Positions 1 through 11,106 of a stretch of 64,000 bases of DNA are shown here, one piece after another. This DNA is from Hyposmocoma kahamanoa (taxonomy: Eukaryota; Arthropoda; Insecta; Lepidoptera; Cosmopterigidae): assembly GCF_003589595.1 (NCBI RefSeq), contig NW_020653726.1, forward strand, positions 13,358,321-13,422,320, in the 5' to 3' direction. The notes beneath the pieces were generated by a model, which saw only the letters and a list, made by a program, of their open reading frames with translations, was not told the DNA's origin and searched no databases. The translations under genes were made by a program, and so were the position numbers. Each line of letters begins with the position of its first letter. Within the stretch, counting starts at the first letter, position 1.

Positions 1-1164
1 AAGTAAAAGGTAAAGTAAAAAATACTGTAACAAATAAAAGGTAGATGTAGAAAACTGTACATTAATAACAAAACACTCCCTAACTTAACCTAAATAATGG
101 TAGATGTTAGATTTAAGGCACTTACCCCTTATCGGGTTTTATTATGTTGAATTACAAATATTGGATAGACTGTTTGTTATTCGCTCATTATGGTCGATAC
201 ATGAATTACATTGATTGTATTATGATTAATTTTGAAAAGAATAAAAAATTAGATTATTATATGAAAGATTATATAAAATGGTTCTAAATACATGATATAT
301 ATTTTCAGGTGATAGACAACATTTCGAACTATTTATTTAAAATAGTGCTAAATATATAAATAAAGATGTTCAATAAGACGTATAACAAATTTCCTACGAT
401 ATAGAACTTTATACAATACTATGGTAGCCACCAGTAACTAATGCATTCTGAACAACTGTCCTTAGCTTAACTGTGAATGTTGACCTTTATTGTAATCATG
501 TAAAGTAAACAAAGATATTTATAGTTGCGCTTCTAAATATTGTATAAAAATTAGTAGTGGCGCCACTGTGGCGCTTTTATAAGCGTCGAATGTGAATGTG
601 CCCTAAGACTTAGACATCAATATAGAGAAAATTGAAGATGGGGGTCTAACTGGTCTTGCCTTTGCAATATAATTTTAAAATAACAGAGTACTTTAATACT
701 CGCAAATTATTGAAATAAAAAACACTAGTAATATAATAATTATTATAACAACGTGAAAATGTACAACGAAAAGAAAGATAAATTCCGTAAATTAGAAATA
801 AACCCATGATCGCAGAATCTCAACATTAAAACTAATAACGGTCCTTACAATTTGTAGTCATTAGACAATTTGATTTAGTAGTTCTGTCCGCTATCGCGGT
901 CAAGCAGAGAGTGACCGTGGTACGAACCAAAAATGAGAAAGTGAAGGAAGATGGAAAAATTCAAATTTAAAATTTAATTACAAGCAAAAGAAAAAATGAT
1001 ACGATACAAATAGGTGAGATGACGGTGTAAGGAGGTCACACCGTGACACCATTATATAATATGTTTAATGATTGTCTTTGATGCATAACCTCAGTCGAAC
1101 ATAGTAAATTTATTATTATAGTTATATAGATAAGTTAAACAGATAAGTTTAATATTATATATTA
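1..1164. other. AT-rich stretch without a gene
   Basis: No long open frame and no transposon motif is visible. The DNA is AT-rich with short palindromes such as TGGCGCCA near 559 and GTCAC-3-GTGAC near 1034. I see nothing that can be annotated with confidence. Confidence 0.5.
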
Positions 1165-1278
1165 AGATAAGTTTCACCAGCACCCTTACCTTTCAAAACC
1201 GGAGCGCAGTAATGTTTATATTACTGCTTGGCGGCAGAAATAGTAAGGTTCTTCCCTGGACGGAGTCTTAACTCTGTA
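1165..1278 (-). repeat. Dispersed repeat family 5, partial copy
   Basis: Partial member of the ~300-bp family best seen at 32398-32710. It holds the landmarks TTTCACCAGCACCCTTACC, then TTCAAAACCGGA and GCTTGGCGGCAGAAATAG. I define the plus sense of the family as running toward a TATTATAAAAA tail, so this copy is on the minus strand and lacks that tail. Confidence 0.75.
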
Positions 1279-1815
1279 CACACGTATGCTATCTTACTCT
1301 ATCCTATTACTTATCCCATAAATAACCATTCGAACCCCATAAAACTTAGCAACCATGGCTAAGTAATTATTTAATTATTGAATGCAGATGATCCAATCCC
1401 CGCTCAAGAACTCCAAAGCAAGTTCCACAGCAACACATCTGTAACCCAGATTTGGACGCAATTTGCATAATGCTTTATCTTGTCACAATAATAGCGAGGG
1501 CACAGTGGCGAGCCGTAATTGCATTTTGGTTGGAGGTACTGGAATGTTACGATTCTATTTCGTGCGTAGACTACAGTCGTACTTCTAATGCATGGGCCAA
1601 TCTGATATGAAATTGTCCATTACTCTGTCCGACTGTACTCAGACGGCTGTATTAAAACAAGTTTGGTTTCAACTGTTCAAAACAAAAAAGTTAGAACAAT
1701 AAATCAATTGGAAATAGTATATAGGTAAAATATATCTCGAACAAAAACTTTATGGGCGCATTCATAACTCTAAATTTAAATGTATACATTTGTTCTACCG
1801 TGTGTAATCACCATC

Positions 1816-2255
1816 GAGTATATAACCGGAAATAGAGACGTGACAACTGCGCACCGATTGGATAGCCAGAGTTCGAAACAATTGATGGGTGTCGTCAATG
1901 GGGGTCAACTGTTTCACTTCAAATCGACCAGTTAACTTGAGCTTTGCTATAATGGACGAAAATTACAAAATTATTTAATTACCGATGAAATGTGATTACG
2001 TTTGTTTTGTAATTAGATGTTTTGCTGTTTTTCCGACACCACCGAATAGAACAGCACGGCATTGTTAGAGATATTATCTCTACTACAATAAATACAGAAT
2101 ATTGTTTGGAATATACGGAGACGTACACACACGTCAGTAGTCGGCCTATCTATATTTCAGTGCAAACGGGAGTTGATATTTATAAGAGCTGTATCGCTAA
2201 TGTGTTACCAGGAACATATGGCCCTTATTTCGTCTCTATTTCTGGTTATATACTC
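1816..2255. mobile_element. MITE-like element, copy A (long TIRs)
   Basis: The element starts GAGTATATAACCGGAAATAG and ends with its inverted complement, giving TIRs of about 25 bp (GAGTATATAACCRGAAATAG plus AGACG) with a single mismatch. A second, diverged copy lies at 30870-31362 and matches through most of the interior, which supports a mobile unit. No transposase is encoded; the 83-codon frame inside (2022-2273) runs past the right end and matches nothing I know, so the element is probably non-autonomous. A target duplication is not obvious and the exact ends could differ by a few bases. Confidence 0.8.
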
Positions 2256-2537
2256 AAAGATAACCACAAATAATTGAGTATCCCAGTATTCCAGTGGACA
2301 GCATGGTTAGTCATAATTAAATTTTAATTTTAAATGTTAATTTATTGAATATCACAATGTTTTACTACATTTTTGTGTGAAACTACTTCACTGGTTTCAT
2401 AAACATCGATAATTACAACAATAGACTAATATTTTTGTTTTCTTTGTCAGTGCATTGACCGCTGGTATGGAAAATATTTGCTTTTTTCAAAGTTGTCTGT
2501 TATTGTAATAATAAGCTTATTGAATGATTTATTTGTC

Positions 2538-2760
2538 GATATTTTATTACCGTAATATTCAATTATTCTCGTAAAATTACTCCGCTAGTTTCTTATAATT
2601 ATTAATATAAAAATCGAGCACTAAGAAATACTTTCGACCCTGCTGGATTCGAACCAGAGCTCTCCTAACTGACCTTCGGAACGAACGAGCAGACCATATG
2701 ATTTTTTTTATACACTAGTTGCAGATCTTTCTTTTTGGATTTTAATTTTAAAATTTTCCA
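2538..2760 (-). repeat. SINE family 4 (tRNA-derived), degenerate copy
   Basis: On the minus strand a B-box-like GGTTCGAATCC is followed by an AT-rich body with ATTAATAATTATAA and the block ACTAGCGGAGTAATTTTAC. The same order of blocks recurs at 9405, 12520, 23085, 36098 and 40228, and in plus orientation at 36540 and 59655. The tRNA-like part is degenerate here. Confidence 0.65.
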
Positions 2761-2917
2761 CACAATCCTATTGGACATTATCGAGAATACTGAATTTCAA
2801 CGACCATTATCGCAGCCACATCATAATGAAACTCAAATGTTCTGTAAAATAGGCTAAGTTTTGGGGGTATAGCGCTTTATATAATTCAACCTTTTTTGCC
2901 GACGCTCAGTAGGCCCA

Positions 2918-3680
2918 AATTGATAATTCTTGGACATAGGAATAACTTGTGGAGTATCGGGTTTTTTTTTATCTGATAGGTAATAACATTCCTAATAACT
3001 TTTATTCTTGTATAATTTCTTGAAAAGTTGATAGCTTCGGAGAATTTTTTTTTTTTTGTATGGAGAAATGTATATTTTACTTTTTATCTCAAAATATACG
3101 AAAATGTAATGTGCGTGGGCTACTAACAGTATAGGTCCAATCATTTTCTATGTAGAAAAAAATAATCCGTCTGCATGTACTTGCAGCTTTGTAAGTAAAG
3201 GTGCGGCAAAATTGCTACTCTACTACTACTAACTCTTTTATGTACTTTTTTAAAGCTTCGAATAAAAATTTTTTTTTTTGTAATTTAGAGAGTGTTGTAA
3301 CAATAACACGACACAACAATTGGCTTTTCAAGAAATTACATTAGAATAAAAGTTATTCAGAATGTTATTATTTATCATAATAAAAAAAATCAGCTCTGTA
3401 TTCCTAAAATTGTTCCCATGATTAAATAATAATTGATAATTCTTGGACATAGGAATAATTTGTGGAGTACCGAGGTATTTTTTTTATGTGATAGATAATA
3501 ACATTCCTAACAACTTTTATTCTTGTATAATTTCTTGAAAAATTGATAGTTTCAGAGAGAAAAAATCATTATTGTTTTTTGTATGGAGAAATATACATTT
3601 TATTTTTTATCTCTTAATGTAGGAAATGTAATGTGTGTGGTTTATTTACAGTATATGTTCAATCATTCTCTATCAAGAAA
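2918..3680. repeat. Three-unit repeat: direct, inverted, direct
   Basis: A ~250-bp unit beginning TTGATAATTCTTGGACATAG occurs at 2918-3165 and again in the same orientation at 3428-3680. A more diverged inverted copy of its middle (rich in ATAACATTC and ACTTTTATTC blocks) lies between them at about 3320-3415. All three share ATAATTTCTTGAAAA-type motifs. No coding potential is seen. Confidence 0.75.
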
Positions 3681-3716
3681 GAACCTCATGCGTCACATCT
3701 CATTAGACAAAATAAA

Positions 3717-3975
3717 AAATATTGCGTGCACAAGTTTTGAAATACTTTAAACATGATTTATGTATTAAGATAGATGATTTATTGATGACCTCGCTGGCCC
3801 AAGGGCTTATACTATAGGCGCTACATAAGGAGCTCCCCGGTTCGTTTCCCGGTAGGACCAAGGTGGGAAATGTAGGTACTTTCCTAAATAGGTTCTGGTC
3901 TGGGTGTTCTGGAAAGTGCCCCAGAGTGATTCCGTTGCTCTGGTACTGCATAATACAGGAAATTTCTCAGGGTGT
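3717..3975 (+). repeat. SINE family 2 (tRNA-derived) with conserved upstream flank
   Basis: The tRNA-like head has a B-box-like CCGGTTCGTTTCCCGG and is followed by GTAGGACCAA and the body TGGGTGTTCTGGAAAGTGCC. The 60 bp before the head (ACAAGTTTTGAAATACTTTA) recur beside the inverted copy at 33838-34025, so the mobilised unit is larger than the tRNA-related part. Confidence 0.75.
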
Positions 3976-4141
3976 GACCACGCAATAGATGAATAATGAA
4001 AAATGAACATGAAGAATAAAAATGCAACATTATAAATAGTAACTTATAAAAACTAAATTTGTTGAATAAGTTGCTAGTATATTGGTATCAAAAGTTGTAT
4101 ACATATATGTATTATGACGCATGTCCTTCATTTCTTCTTCT

Positions 4142-4985
4142 CTATCGTATCACTCTTGACAGAGTGGTCGTGATTATCACAGTAGTACGTTTGTTAACGG
4201 CTGACGTAGCTGGCCTGACGGCATCTCGCCATCTCTCTCTGTTAGTGGACTCCCTCATGCACTCATGTAAATGACTGCCCATTGCAGATTTTATTTGATC
4301 GGTCCATCGAATGGGTGGCCTTTCGCTCAGATTAGTGCCCTCCACTCTGCCCTGCACAACAAGACGCTCTATGGAGTCAAATTCCGTCTTGACCACCAGA
4401 TTATTTTCTGTTGCAAACTGCAGGAGACGTTCTCCTCTTTCGTTTCGCATCCCGAGTCCAAATGTTCCCACGCAGTTGCTCAGCTGTGTTGAGTTTCTTC
4501 CAATCTTAGCATTGAAGTCACCCAAGATCATAAGCAACTCTCTGTTGGGAATTTTTGCGATGGTGGCCTCCAGTGCAGAGTAAACGTTTTCTATAATTTC
4601 GTTATTTGCAGTGCTGGTGGGAGCAAATATTCATATGAGGTTTAAGTTCACCGGGATACTTTAAGTTTCAGTCTTAGCATTCGGTCACTGACTGGTTCGT
4701 ATCCTATCACACAATTCCTTCGATGATTAGGAATAACAAATGCTACCCCGTTCCGGCTACTACTGTTATTGCCTGAGTAGTAAATGATGTGGTCTTCGGT
4801 GAGGAAGTGGCCGCTATTTTTCCAATAGGTTTCACTGAGTCCACAGGTATTCAAACCGCATTTGGCAATCTCCCTCTCCAAGATGGCAAGTTTACCAGGA
4901 TAAAGTTAGCCTCTAACATTCCATGTTCCTATCGTCTGGATTGCACGTGGTTTAACGGAGTTTCTTTATTTAAAATACCTATTTT
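4142..4985 (-). pseudogene. RTE-type LINE, internally deleted (endonuclease joined to C-terminal tail)
   Basis: Reading down the minus strand from about 4985, the N-terminal part of an APE-like endonuclease appears (TWNVRG, then a frame 4881-4648 with LSETYW). A second frame, 4537-4142, continues the endonuclease with GDFNAKIG. At about its residue 50 it changes to the extreme C-terminal tail of RTE polyproteins (RPPIRWTDQIK, NRERWRD). The whole reverse transcriptase, normally between these parts, is absent, so this is an internal-deletion derivative. Family knowledge: RTE elements nick DNA with the endonuclease and reverse transcribe at the nick. This copy cannot do so. There are also frame breaks near 4540-4650 and 4900. 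The RTE call is secure; the deletion point is accurate to tens of bases. Confidence 0.85.
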
Positions 4986-5249
4986 GTCACAGCCTGCCGT
5001 TTGGGGTTGTTTCAAATATGCTGCTTGAAAAATTTGGAAAGACCACCTCATGTTAGTGGGGCAGTGTTTCAGTCTCTTCCTACGTTCAAGCGTATTTGCT
5101 TCTGAGCCTATTTGTTAAGCAATACCGATGCCCCTTTTGAAACTGCATGTTTATTTTTTGGTTGCAAGAATTTAATTTTTTTTCAATTTATTATATTATT
5201 TACATTGTATATCATATATTATCAGCATCAGCAAGTGAAACAACACAGA

Positions 5250-6260
5250 TTACAACTTGTGTCAAAATCGAGACTTCTTTGGAGCAGGTCTCTGAATGGG
5301 GTCGACAGTCTTGGCCAATTCAATCCCGCAAAGACACAAGTCTGCGCGTTCACCGCTAAAACCCCATTCTTAATAGTGCCTACAATCTAGAGCACTGCTC
5401 TTACCATCTCTAAGAATATTGAGATACTTGAAGTCGACATCACGAATGAAATCCAGTGTCGGGGTCATTTGGCAAACTCGTATAAAAAAAGCTCGGAGTG
5501 CTTACTAGAACGAAGCAGTATTTCTCACCGGGTCACCGACTTCTGTTGTATAAAGCATATTATAGTAAATCGGCGATAGTTAACGTAGTACTTTTGATGT
5601 AATAATAATATTAAAAATAAGTTTTACTGTAAATTGCATGACAATTGGAATAAGGCTGTGATAGGACTGGCATGTTCTCTAGAACAAAAGTCCTAAAATT
5701 AAATGAAGATAAAAAAAGCACAAGGACGGCCCCATACGGGGTATTGCTCTCATCTCTGGGCAGGAGCTCCCCAATACCAACTTGATCCACTTGATTCCAT
5801 TCAACGTAGGGCTGTCCGATTTGTAAATGATCCCAAACCCACAGACGGTTTAGAGTCACTTAGTCTACGCCGAGACGTTCGCCCTCTAAGTGTGTTCTAC
5901 CGTCTTTACAATGGGCACTGCTCAGAGGAACTTTTTGAACTGGTGCCACCGTCTGATTTCCACCATCGCGCGTTCCGTCTGATGAGTAGAGCCCATCCCC
6001 ACATAATAGATGTCTGGCATTCTAAGACCACGCGGGCATTACGTTCGTTCCTTCCTTGAACCTGCAAGATGTGGAATGATCTTTCTCCTGAAGTATTTCC
6101 TTTACTACATGGGGTTCTTCAAAAAGCGTATCAACGGAGCTCTGAAAGGCTGGCAACGCATAGGCAGCTCATCTGATGTTGCAGATGTCCATGAGCGACG
6201 ATGACCACTTCCCATCAAATGACGCGTCTGCTCGTTTGCCTCCTACTTAACATTAAAAAA
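5250..6260 (+). pseudogene. Jockey-like LINE, reverse transcriptase C-terminal half and 3' UTR
   Basis: The reading runs through several frames. It starts with the RT end motif FNPAKTQVCAF near 5310 and continues with HLWAGAPQYQLDPLDSIQRR near 5755. It then has the C-terminal region with FYRLYNGHCSEELF and the tail MWNDLSPEVF near 6070. Stops and frameshifts break it (for example after 5390 and near 6060). About 165 AT-rich bp at roughly 5558-5723 separate LLYKA from the HTGYCSHLWAG block and look like an insertion. The 3' UTR (CTCGTTTGCC TCCTACTTAA) is shared with the minus-strand copy at 47870-48150. It is a 5'-truncated, inactive copy, as is usual for LINEs. Confidence 0.85.
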
Positions 6261-6264
6261 ATAA

Positions 6265-7540
6265 TTTCATCATCTATTTACTTTAAAAATGTTGTATGCT
6301 AAATATCTTCTTGGGCCTTGGTTCAATAACATAGACGGTCATGTACTCTAGGGTTGGCAACCGTCTCGTATTTCACGAAACATAACGTACTTTTTTAATA
6401 AACTTGAATATCTCGCCAGGATGTGCTACGTCCCGTATTTTACTAAATATATATGTACGCATTAGTAATAGTTTACAGTAACAGCTAAGCTATTTTTCAC
6501 TATAATTTCTTTCATTTTTCGCATTGATAAAATCTATGAAAGGATATTTTGCCAAATGAGTCTAAAATGGCGATGTTGTGTCTTTTATAAATATGTCATT
6601 ATAAAAATAGATAAATTGCGTATAATAATGTTGTATCAATGTATACTTTTAAGTCTAAATAAAACGAAATTTAATTACAAATGCAAAATTGTATTGGTTC
6701 CAAGTAGAAAAGAATATTCTAATATTTATTTAGCTTCATGATCGTTTGTCCCATGAGATCGAAAAGTAAAGTTGGCAACACTGATGTACGCCCAATGTCC
6801 CTCAGAGGCTGAGCCGCAGATATGTATTTTTAATTTCTTTGTTATAACTTTTTATTGTGTTATCATTGTTTGCTCTTTCTTGCTTATTGTCACAAATACA
6901 AGTTTTTACACGTCTAAGAAACACTTTCATTGTTATTAATAATTGATTGACTTCTTATTTATTTGAAAACAAACTTAAGTAAAGTGATACAAAAAAAACT
7001 TATTATGAATTGTAAACTAACATAATACGTCACTACTAACATAATAGGTTACACACCTTTCTGAACATATAAGTAGTATAAGAAATATTCAAACTATCCA
7101 AATCATCACTACAAAACAAAATATTACTAATAAGAAACGTGGTTTTAGAAATCTCATAATTTGTAAATAAAAACGTGAATGGGTATTTCACACACCCACA
7201 GTACATAACAAACAAAACAGTAAGACAATATGATATTAATCAATAGTTACTCATTAAATTAATGTAATAAAAGAAACAAAATAACAAAATATAAATAAAT
7301 ACTATGATGACGGCATCTGTACAACAATAATATATTAAATATCAAAGTAACGAATACCGCTTTATTGTGTCAAAATATTATTGTTTTTCCATTCAAAGCA
7401 ACCACTCGACGAAGCAATTTTGTAAGAGAAATAATTATTTTTGTTTATTGTTTTTATTTTTTCTTATTATATTTTATTTCGGTTGCGATACCAAACCATC
7501 TATTCAATGTTTTATAGTCTAACTACATGACAAGGCTTGT
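6265..7540. other. AT-rich stretch without a gene
   Basis: No coding frame with family resemblance is seen. GTTGGCAAC occurs near 6354 and GTTGGCAACAC near 6772, but I could not establish matching element ends. The last ~200 bases before the mariner look like ordinary flanking DNA. Confidence 0.4.
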
Positions 7541-7544
7541 AATA

Positions 7545-8825
7545 TTAGGGGTTAAAGTATGAAATTGCCGTTTTATTGCAATAGGTTCTTTGAATTTTCA
7601 TAGAATCTTCATGGTTTGAGGTTTTCGAATGAAACTTTTTTCAAATGGTTTCTGTGATTTTTTTTTTAAATTTGAAACATTTGAATATCGACTTTCAATT
7701 GTTTTTGTTATTCAATTTAGACAAGAAAGATGGATACTGCGAAAATTCGAGTGATTTTTGAATACGAGTTCCGACGCGGAACTAACGCGGCAGAAACAGC
7801 CCGCAATATCAATGCTGCGTTTGGAGAGGGGTCTACTAATGAACGCACCGTGCGATTTTGGTTTAAACGCTTTCGTGATGGAAATTTCGACTTAAAGAAC
7901 GAGCCACGAGGAAGACCGCCCACACAGGTGAATAACGATGAATTAAGAGAGATAGTGGAAGCCGATCCTAGTCAAACTACCCAGGAATTAGCGGCATGGT
8001 TTAACGTTACCTTACCCACAATATTGACTCACTTGCGTCTAATCAATAAAATAAAAAAATACGAAAAATGGGTGCCTCATGATTTGACTGATCTGCAGAA
8101 AGAAACGCGTGTTGAAACTTGTGTTGCCTTGTTGAACCGGTACAGAAATGAAGGAATATTGGATCGAATTGTAACATGTGATGAAAAGTGGATTCTTTAT
8201 GATAACCGGAAAAGAAAAATGCAATGGCTGACCCCAGTCAAATGCCACAACAGTGTCCTAAAGCAAAAGTTACCAATAAAAAGGTAATGGTAACTGTTTG
8301 GTGGTCTCAGCATGGTGTTATTCACTATAGTTTTCTCCGATCTGGTCAAGCAATAACGGCAGATGTCTATTGTGCCGAACTCCGAACCATGTTGACAAAA
8401 CTAGCAGTAAAACAGCCCCGACTCATGAATCGATCTTCACCATTATTGCTCCACGACAACGCGAGACCTCACACAGCACGAGAAACCATTTTGACCCTTC
8501 AGGAACTGCAGTTAGAAACCATTCGTCATCCTCCGTATTCACCAGACCTTGCTCCAACGGACTACCATTTTTTTCGTGATTTGGACAATTATCTACGTGA
8601 CAAGAAGTTTTCTTCCCAGGAGGCAGTACAAAATGCTTTCACACAGTTTGTGCAGTCTAGATCGTCGGAGTTCTATCGCAAAGGCATTAATAACCTTCCC
8701 ATTAGATGGCAGCAATGTATAGATAATAATGGCAACTATTTTGATTAAATAAATTTGTTAAAAATTTAAAAATAAACAATTTAGATTTTCAGTACAAATC
8801 GGCAATTTCATACTTTAACCCCTAT
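7545..8825 (+). mobile_element. Mariner transposon, full length (1281 bp)
   Basis: Both ends carry the TIR TAGGGGTTAAAGTATGAAAT followed by TGCC, essentially perfect over about 25 bp. Each end is bordered by TA (7543-7544 and 8826-8827), the target duplication of Tc1/mariner elements. The length is typical for mariner. The element holds one nearly intact transposase frame. A deleted relative with the same TIR lies at 44618-45492 on the other strand, so this family amplified in the host. The adjoining 8830-9062 is a separate palindromic MITE. Confidence 0.95.
7730..8748 (+). pseudogene. Mariner transposase (D,D34D) with a single frameshift
   Basis: The product would be about 340 residues, the normal mariner length. 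Frame 1 (7730-8287) has the N-terminal helix-turn-helix region, then the WVPHDLT block that links to the catalytic domain, and the first catalytic Asp in TCDEKWILYDN. Frame 2 (open 8224-8748) has the second Asp in LLHDNARPHTA and the third in YSPDLAPTDYHFF. Exactly 34 residues separate Asp 2 from Asp 3, the mariner signature. The frames join at QWL/DPSQ near 8230, where one base appears to be missing. Family knowledge: the enzyme binds the TIRs and performs cut-and-paste at TA. No other stop is seen, so inactivation seems recent. A sequencing error is possible. Confidence 0.93.
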
Positions 8826-8829
8826 TATT

Positions 8830-9062
8830 ACATATCGACGGTAGAAATTTAAAATGTCTTAAAGGACATTTTTCCGTACGATAAAATGTCCCTTACGGCA
8901 AAATGTCACTTACGACATTTTAAAATTCGATAAAACAACAAAATCATCACTATTAAATCGCCAGTGGAAATTTGAAATGTCTTAAGTGACATTATGTCAA
9001 AAGAGCCATTTTGTCGTAAGGGAAAATGTCCCGTAAGACGTTTCAAATTTTCACCAATATGT
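8830..9062. mobile_element. Palindromic MITE beside the mariner
   Basis: The two halves are inverted copies. The left arm has ACATAT, GGTAGAAATTTAAAATGTCTT and GGACATTTTTCC. The right arm, read in reverse complement, has ACATATTGGTGAAAATTTG, GTCTTACGGGACATTTTCCC. Inside, the AAATGTCTTA-AGGACATT motif recurs in direct and inverted order. There is no ORF. The whole unit could fold into a long hairpin, as expected for a non-autonomous foldback or MITE. Confidence 0.75.
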
Positions 9063-9404
9063 ATACGGGATTATTTATTTGTAAAATATTAACAACGTCA
9101 TAGGGCTATATTACTAATGTTATATACAAACAACTTTTGTGCCTTGACTTTGAAAAATAAACTTTTAAGTTTTTGTTGTACTATTTTAGACTTTTAAGGT
9201 CTGTTTTTGATAGTAAGGTAGTAAGTTCAAACGTGCAAGCGTCTTCCCTGACGAACCTCACCCCCCGCTCATGCATTATATATCTTACTGGTATTTACGC
9301 TAGCGCTTCTTTTTGTTACCGCAAGAAGTTATCACCGCTAAAAGCGATCTATTTAAATATATTTATTTTTGTACGAAAGTAAAATCCAATGAATTAATTA
9401 AATG

Positions 9405-9640
9405 TTACGATGTTTTACTATCATGATATTATTTTTTTTTTTTTGTGAATTTACTCCATTAATTTGTTATAATTATTAATAACAAAGAAAAATTCGTTCG
9501 ATCCAGCTGAATTCGAACCAGCAACTTCGGGCAATCCGTGTCAGATGCTCTGCCAATTAAGCCACGGAACGAACCTGCAGACCTCACGAATTCTTCTATG
9601 TGCTTCTAGCAGATTTTTGTATTTGGTTTTTAACGTTTCC
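9405..9640 (-). repeat. SINE family 4 (tRNA-derived), good copy
   Basis: On the minus strand an A-box-like TGGCTTAATTGG (9564-9553) and a B box GGTTCGAATTC (9519-9509) lie 34 bp apart, so the head is tRNA-like. The body has ATTAATAATTATAACAAATT, and the 3' side reaches AATATCATGATAGTAAAAC. A transcribed functional tRNA is unlikely because the same unit occurs in many decayed copies and no clean acceptor stem or CCA context is seen. Confidence 0.8.
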
Positions 9641-10429
9641 AATGAATTTATTAAAAGTTCATGTTGTTTGTAATCAGTCATGCGAGGTTGTTACAATTTA
9701 TAGGCATATTGAGGGTTATATATGTCTATAACCCTTTACATGCCTCTACTTATAATCAAAAAATGTTAGTCTTGAATACCTGCTGTTCAAAACAATTATT
9801 GATTACTAGTGGAGATATTTTTCTTCTATATGAAACTAGTATGACAGTTATGTGATCAATGTAACAAATTTTCAAGAAGGTTCTGTTTCTACTTTCACAG
9901 TATTGGCATTGAAAGAAAGAAAGAAAGACTCCTGTTTAACTGAACAGCAAGTAAACAAAAGCAAGTATGTTGAAAAGATTAGCTATACTCCTGAAATTTG
10001 GCTTTTGTGGCTGTTGTAGTGGTATTTATATATATAGCTACCTATTTAGTTACATAGTGGTCTTTACTTAATCTCGTAAATCTATTCAGTTTTAGGTTCT
10101 TTGTTATCAATTCGGGTCTGTGTTGAGTGTGTGTGTTAATATACAAAAATATAATGTTGATTGATTTAAAATATAATGTTCCCTGTTTGTCTTTAAATAA
10201 ACAGAAATGCAAAAATTTGTACGTTTCTTGAATAGTACGCCGTTTTAAACATTGACCACAAAAGCAGTTTTTGCAAGAAATTAAAGATTTTTTCATGTTT
10301 TTATGTTAGAAGCAATTAGAAAAAAAATATTGATAGCCCTGAAATAAAAATCGTGTTACAATGGTGTTTCACTTGCCACATTTTTCAAAATGTAAAATGG
10401 TTGAGCGGTTGGACACAATCTTACCCGAT
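9641..10429. other. Stretch without a gene
   Basis: AT-rich DNA with a short GAAA-type microsatellite (about 9911-9929). The short frames here have no recognisable domains. Confidence 0.4.
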
Positions 10430-10680
10430 GTTAAATATTTTCACCCTTAAGTAGCCTTAAATTGTAGCTTTCAAGAAACACGGATGCCGGCAGTGTATTC
10501 TATTCCTTTGCGCTGCGCATCAGGACGGATGAAACTCTTCGTACGAATGGGTGGTAAGTCAATGACATAAAGATAGAGTGTTCCGGACTTTCTAGCAGAC
10601 CGAAGGAGGAAAAGTGAGGGCGGAATTAAATTGTGAAGTTCCTGGGTACCCTCAGTCAAACGTATATAAAACTGTCGTGC
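10430..10680 (-). pseudogene. Non-LTR reverse transcriptase C-terminal fragment
   Basis: The minus-strand frame 10659-10471 contains ELHNLIPPS and LPPIRTKSFIRP. These belong to the conserved tail after the RT domain in Jockey/CR1-like LINEs and are the same kind of tail as in 30370-30800. Only about 60 codons remain, bounded by unrelated DNA, so it is a fossil fragment. Confidence 0.65.
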
Positions 10681-10794
10681 TATGGTAAATTTATGAAGTT
10701 CCTTACATGCATAAATAATGTTACCAGTGGATTTACATTAGCTATTGTTAGATAAAGCAATACCCACCTTAGGCTGCTACTATACGGAATCAGA

Positions 10795-11106
10795 ATTTTA
10801 GTAGCAGTATAGGCTCCTTGTGAAAAAGTTCGTCCAGGGAAGTACTGCCACCTTACCTATTTCTGCCGCCAAGCAGTAATGTGAGCATTACTGCGTTCTG
10901 GTTTTGAAGGGTAAGTGTGTTGGTCAAGGTACAAGTACATGGGACTTGTCAATTTATGTCTCAGGGTGAAAGGTGCAGTGGCAGTCCCCCTCGCATCTTT
11001 GCAATTTAGAGCTCTGAGCGGCACTCCAACTGTTTTGGACCGGGATGTCGCTTATAACTAGGCGTACGACTAGTTCTTCCCGTGACTTGATATTATAAAA
11101 AAAGAC
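10795..11106 (+). repeat. Dispersed repeat family 5, near-full copy
   Basis: Landmarks in order are GTTCGTCCAGGGAAGTACTG, TTTCTGCCGCCAAGCAGTAA, GTTTTGAAGGGTAAG, GGGACTTGTCAA, TATGTCTCAGGGTG and a TGATATTATAAAAAAAG tail. The family spans about 300 bp, has no ORF and ends A-rich. That suggests a retroposed sequence, but I see no clear Pol III boxes and leave its class open. Confidence 0.8.

Noticed and set aside
1021..1050. Nuclear-receptor-like inverted repeat GTCAC-3-GTGAC
   Set aside because: Five-base arms are too short to stand out by eye, and no gene lies near it.
9500..9570. tRNA-like sequence with A and B boxes on the minus strand
   Set aside because: It is the head of SINE family 4, present in several decayed copies. 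I could not fold a clean cloverleaf with a paired acceptor stem, so I do not call a tRNA gene.
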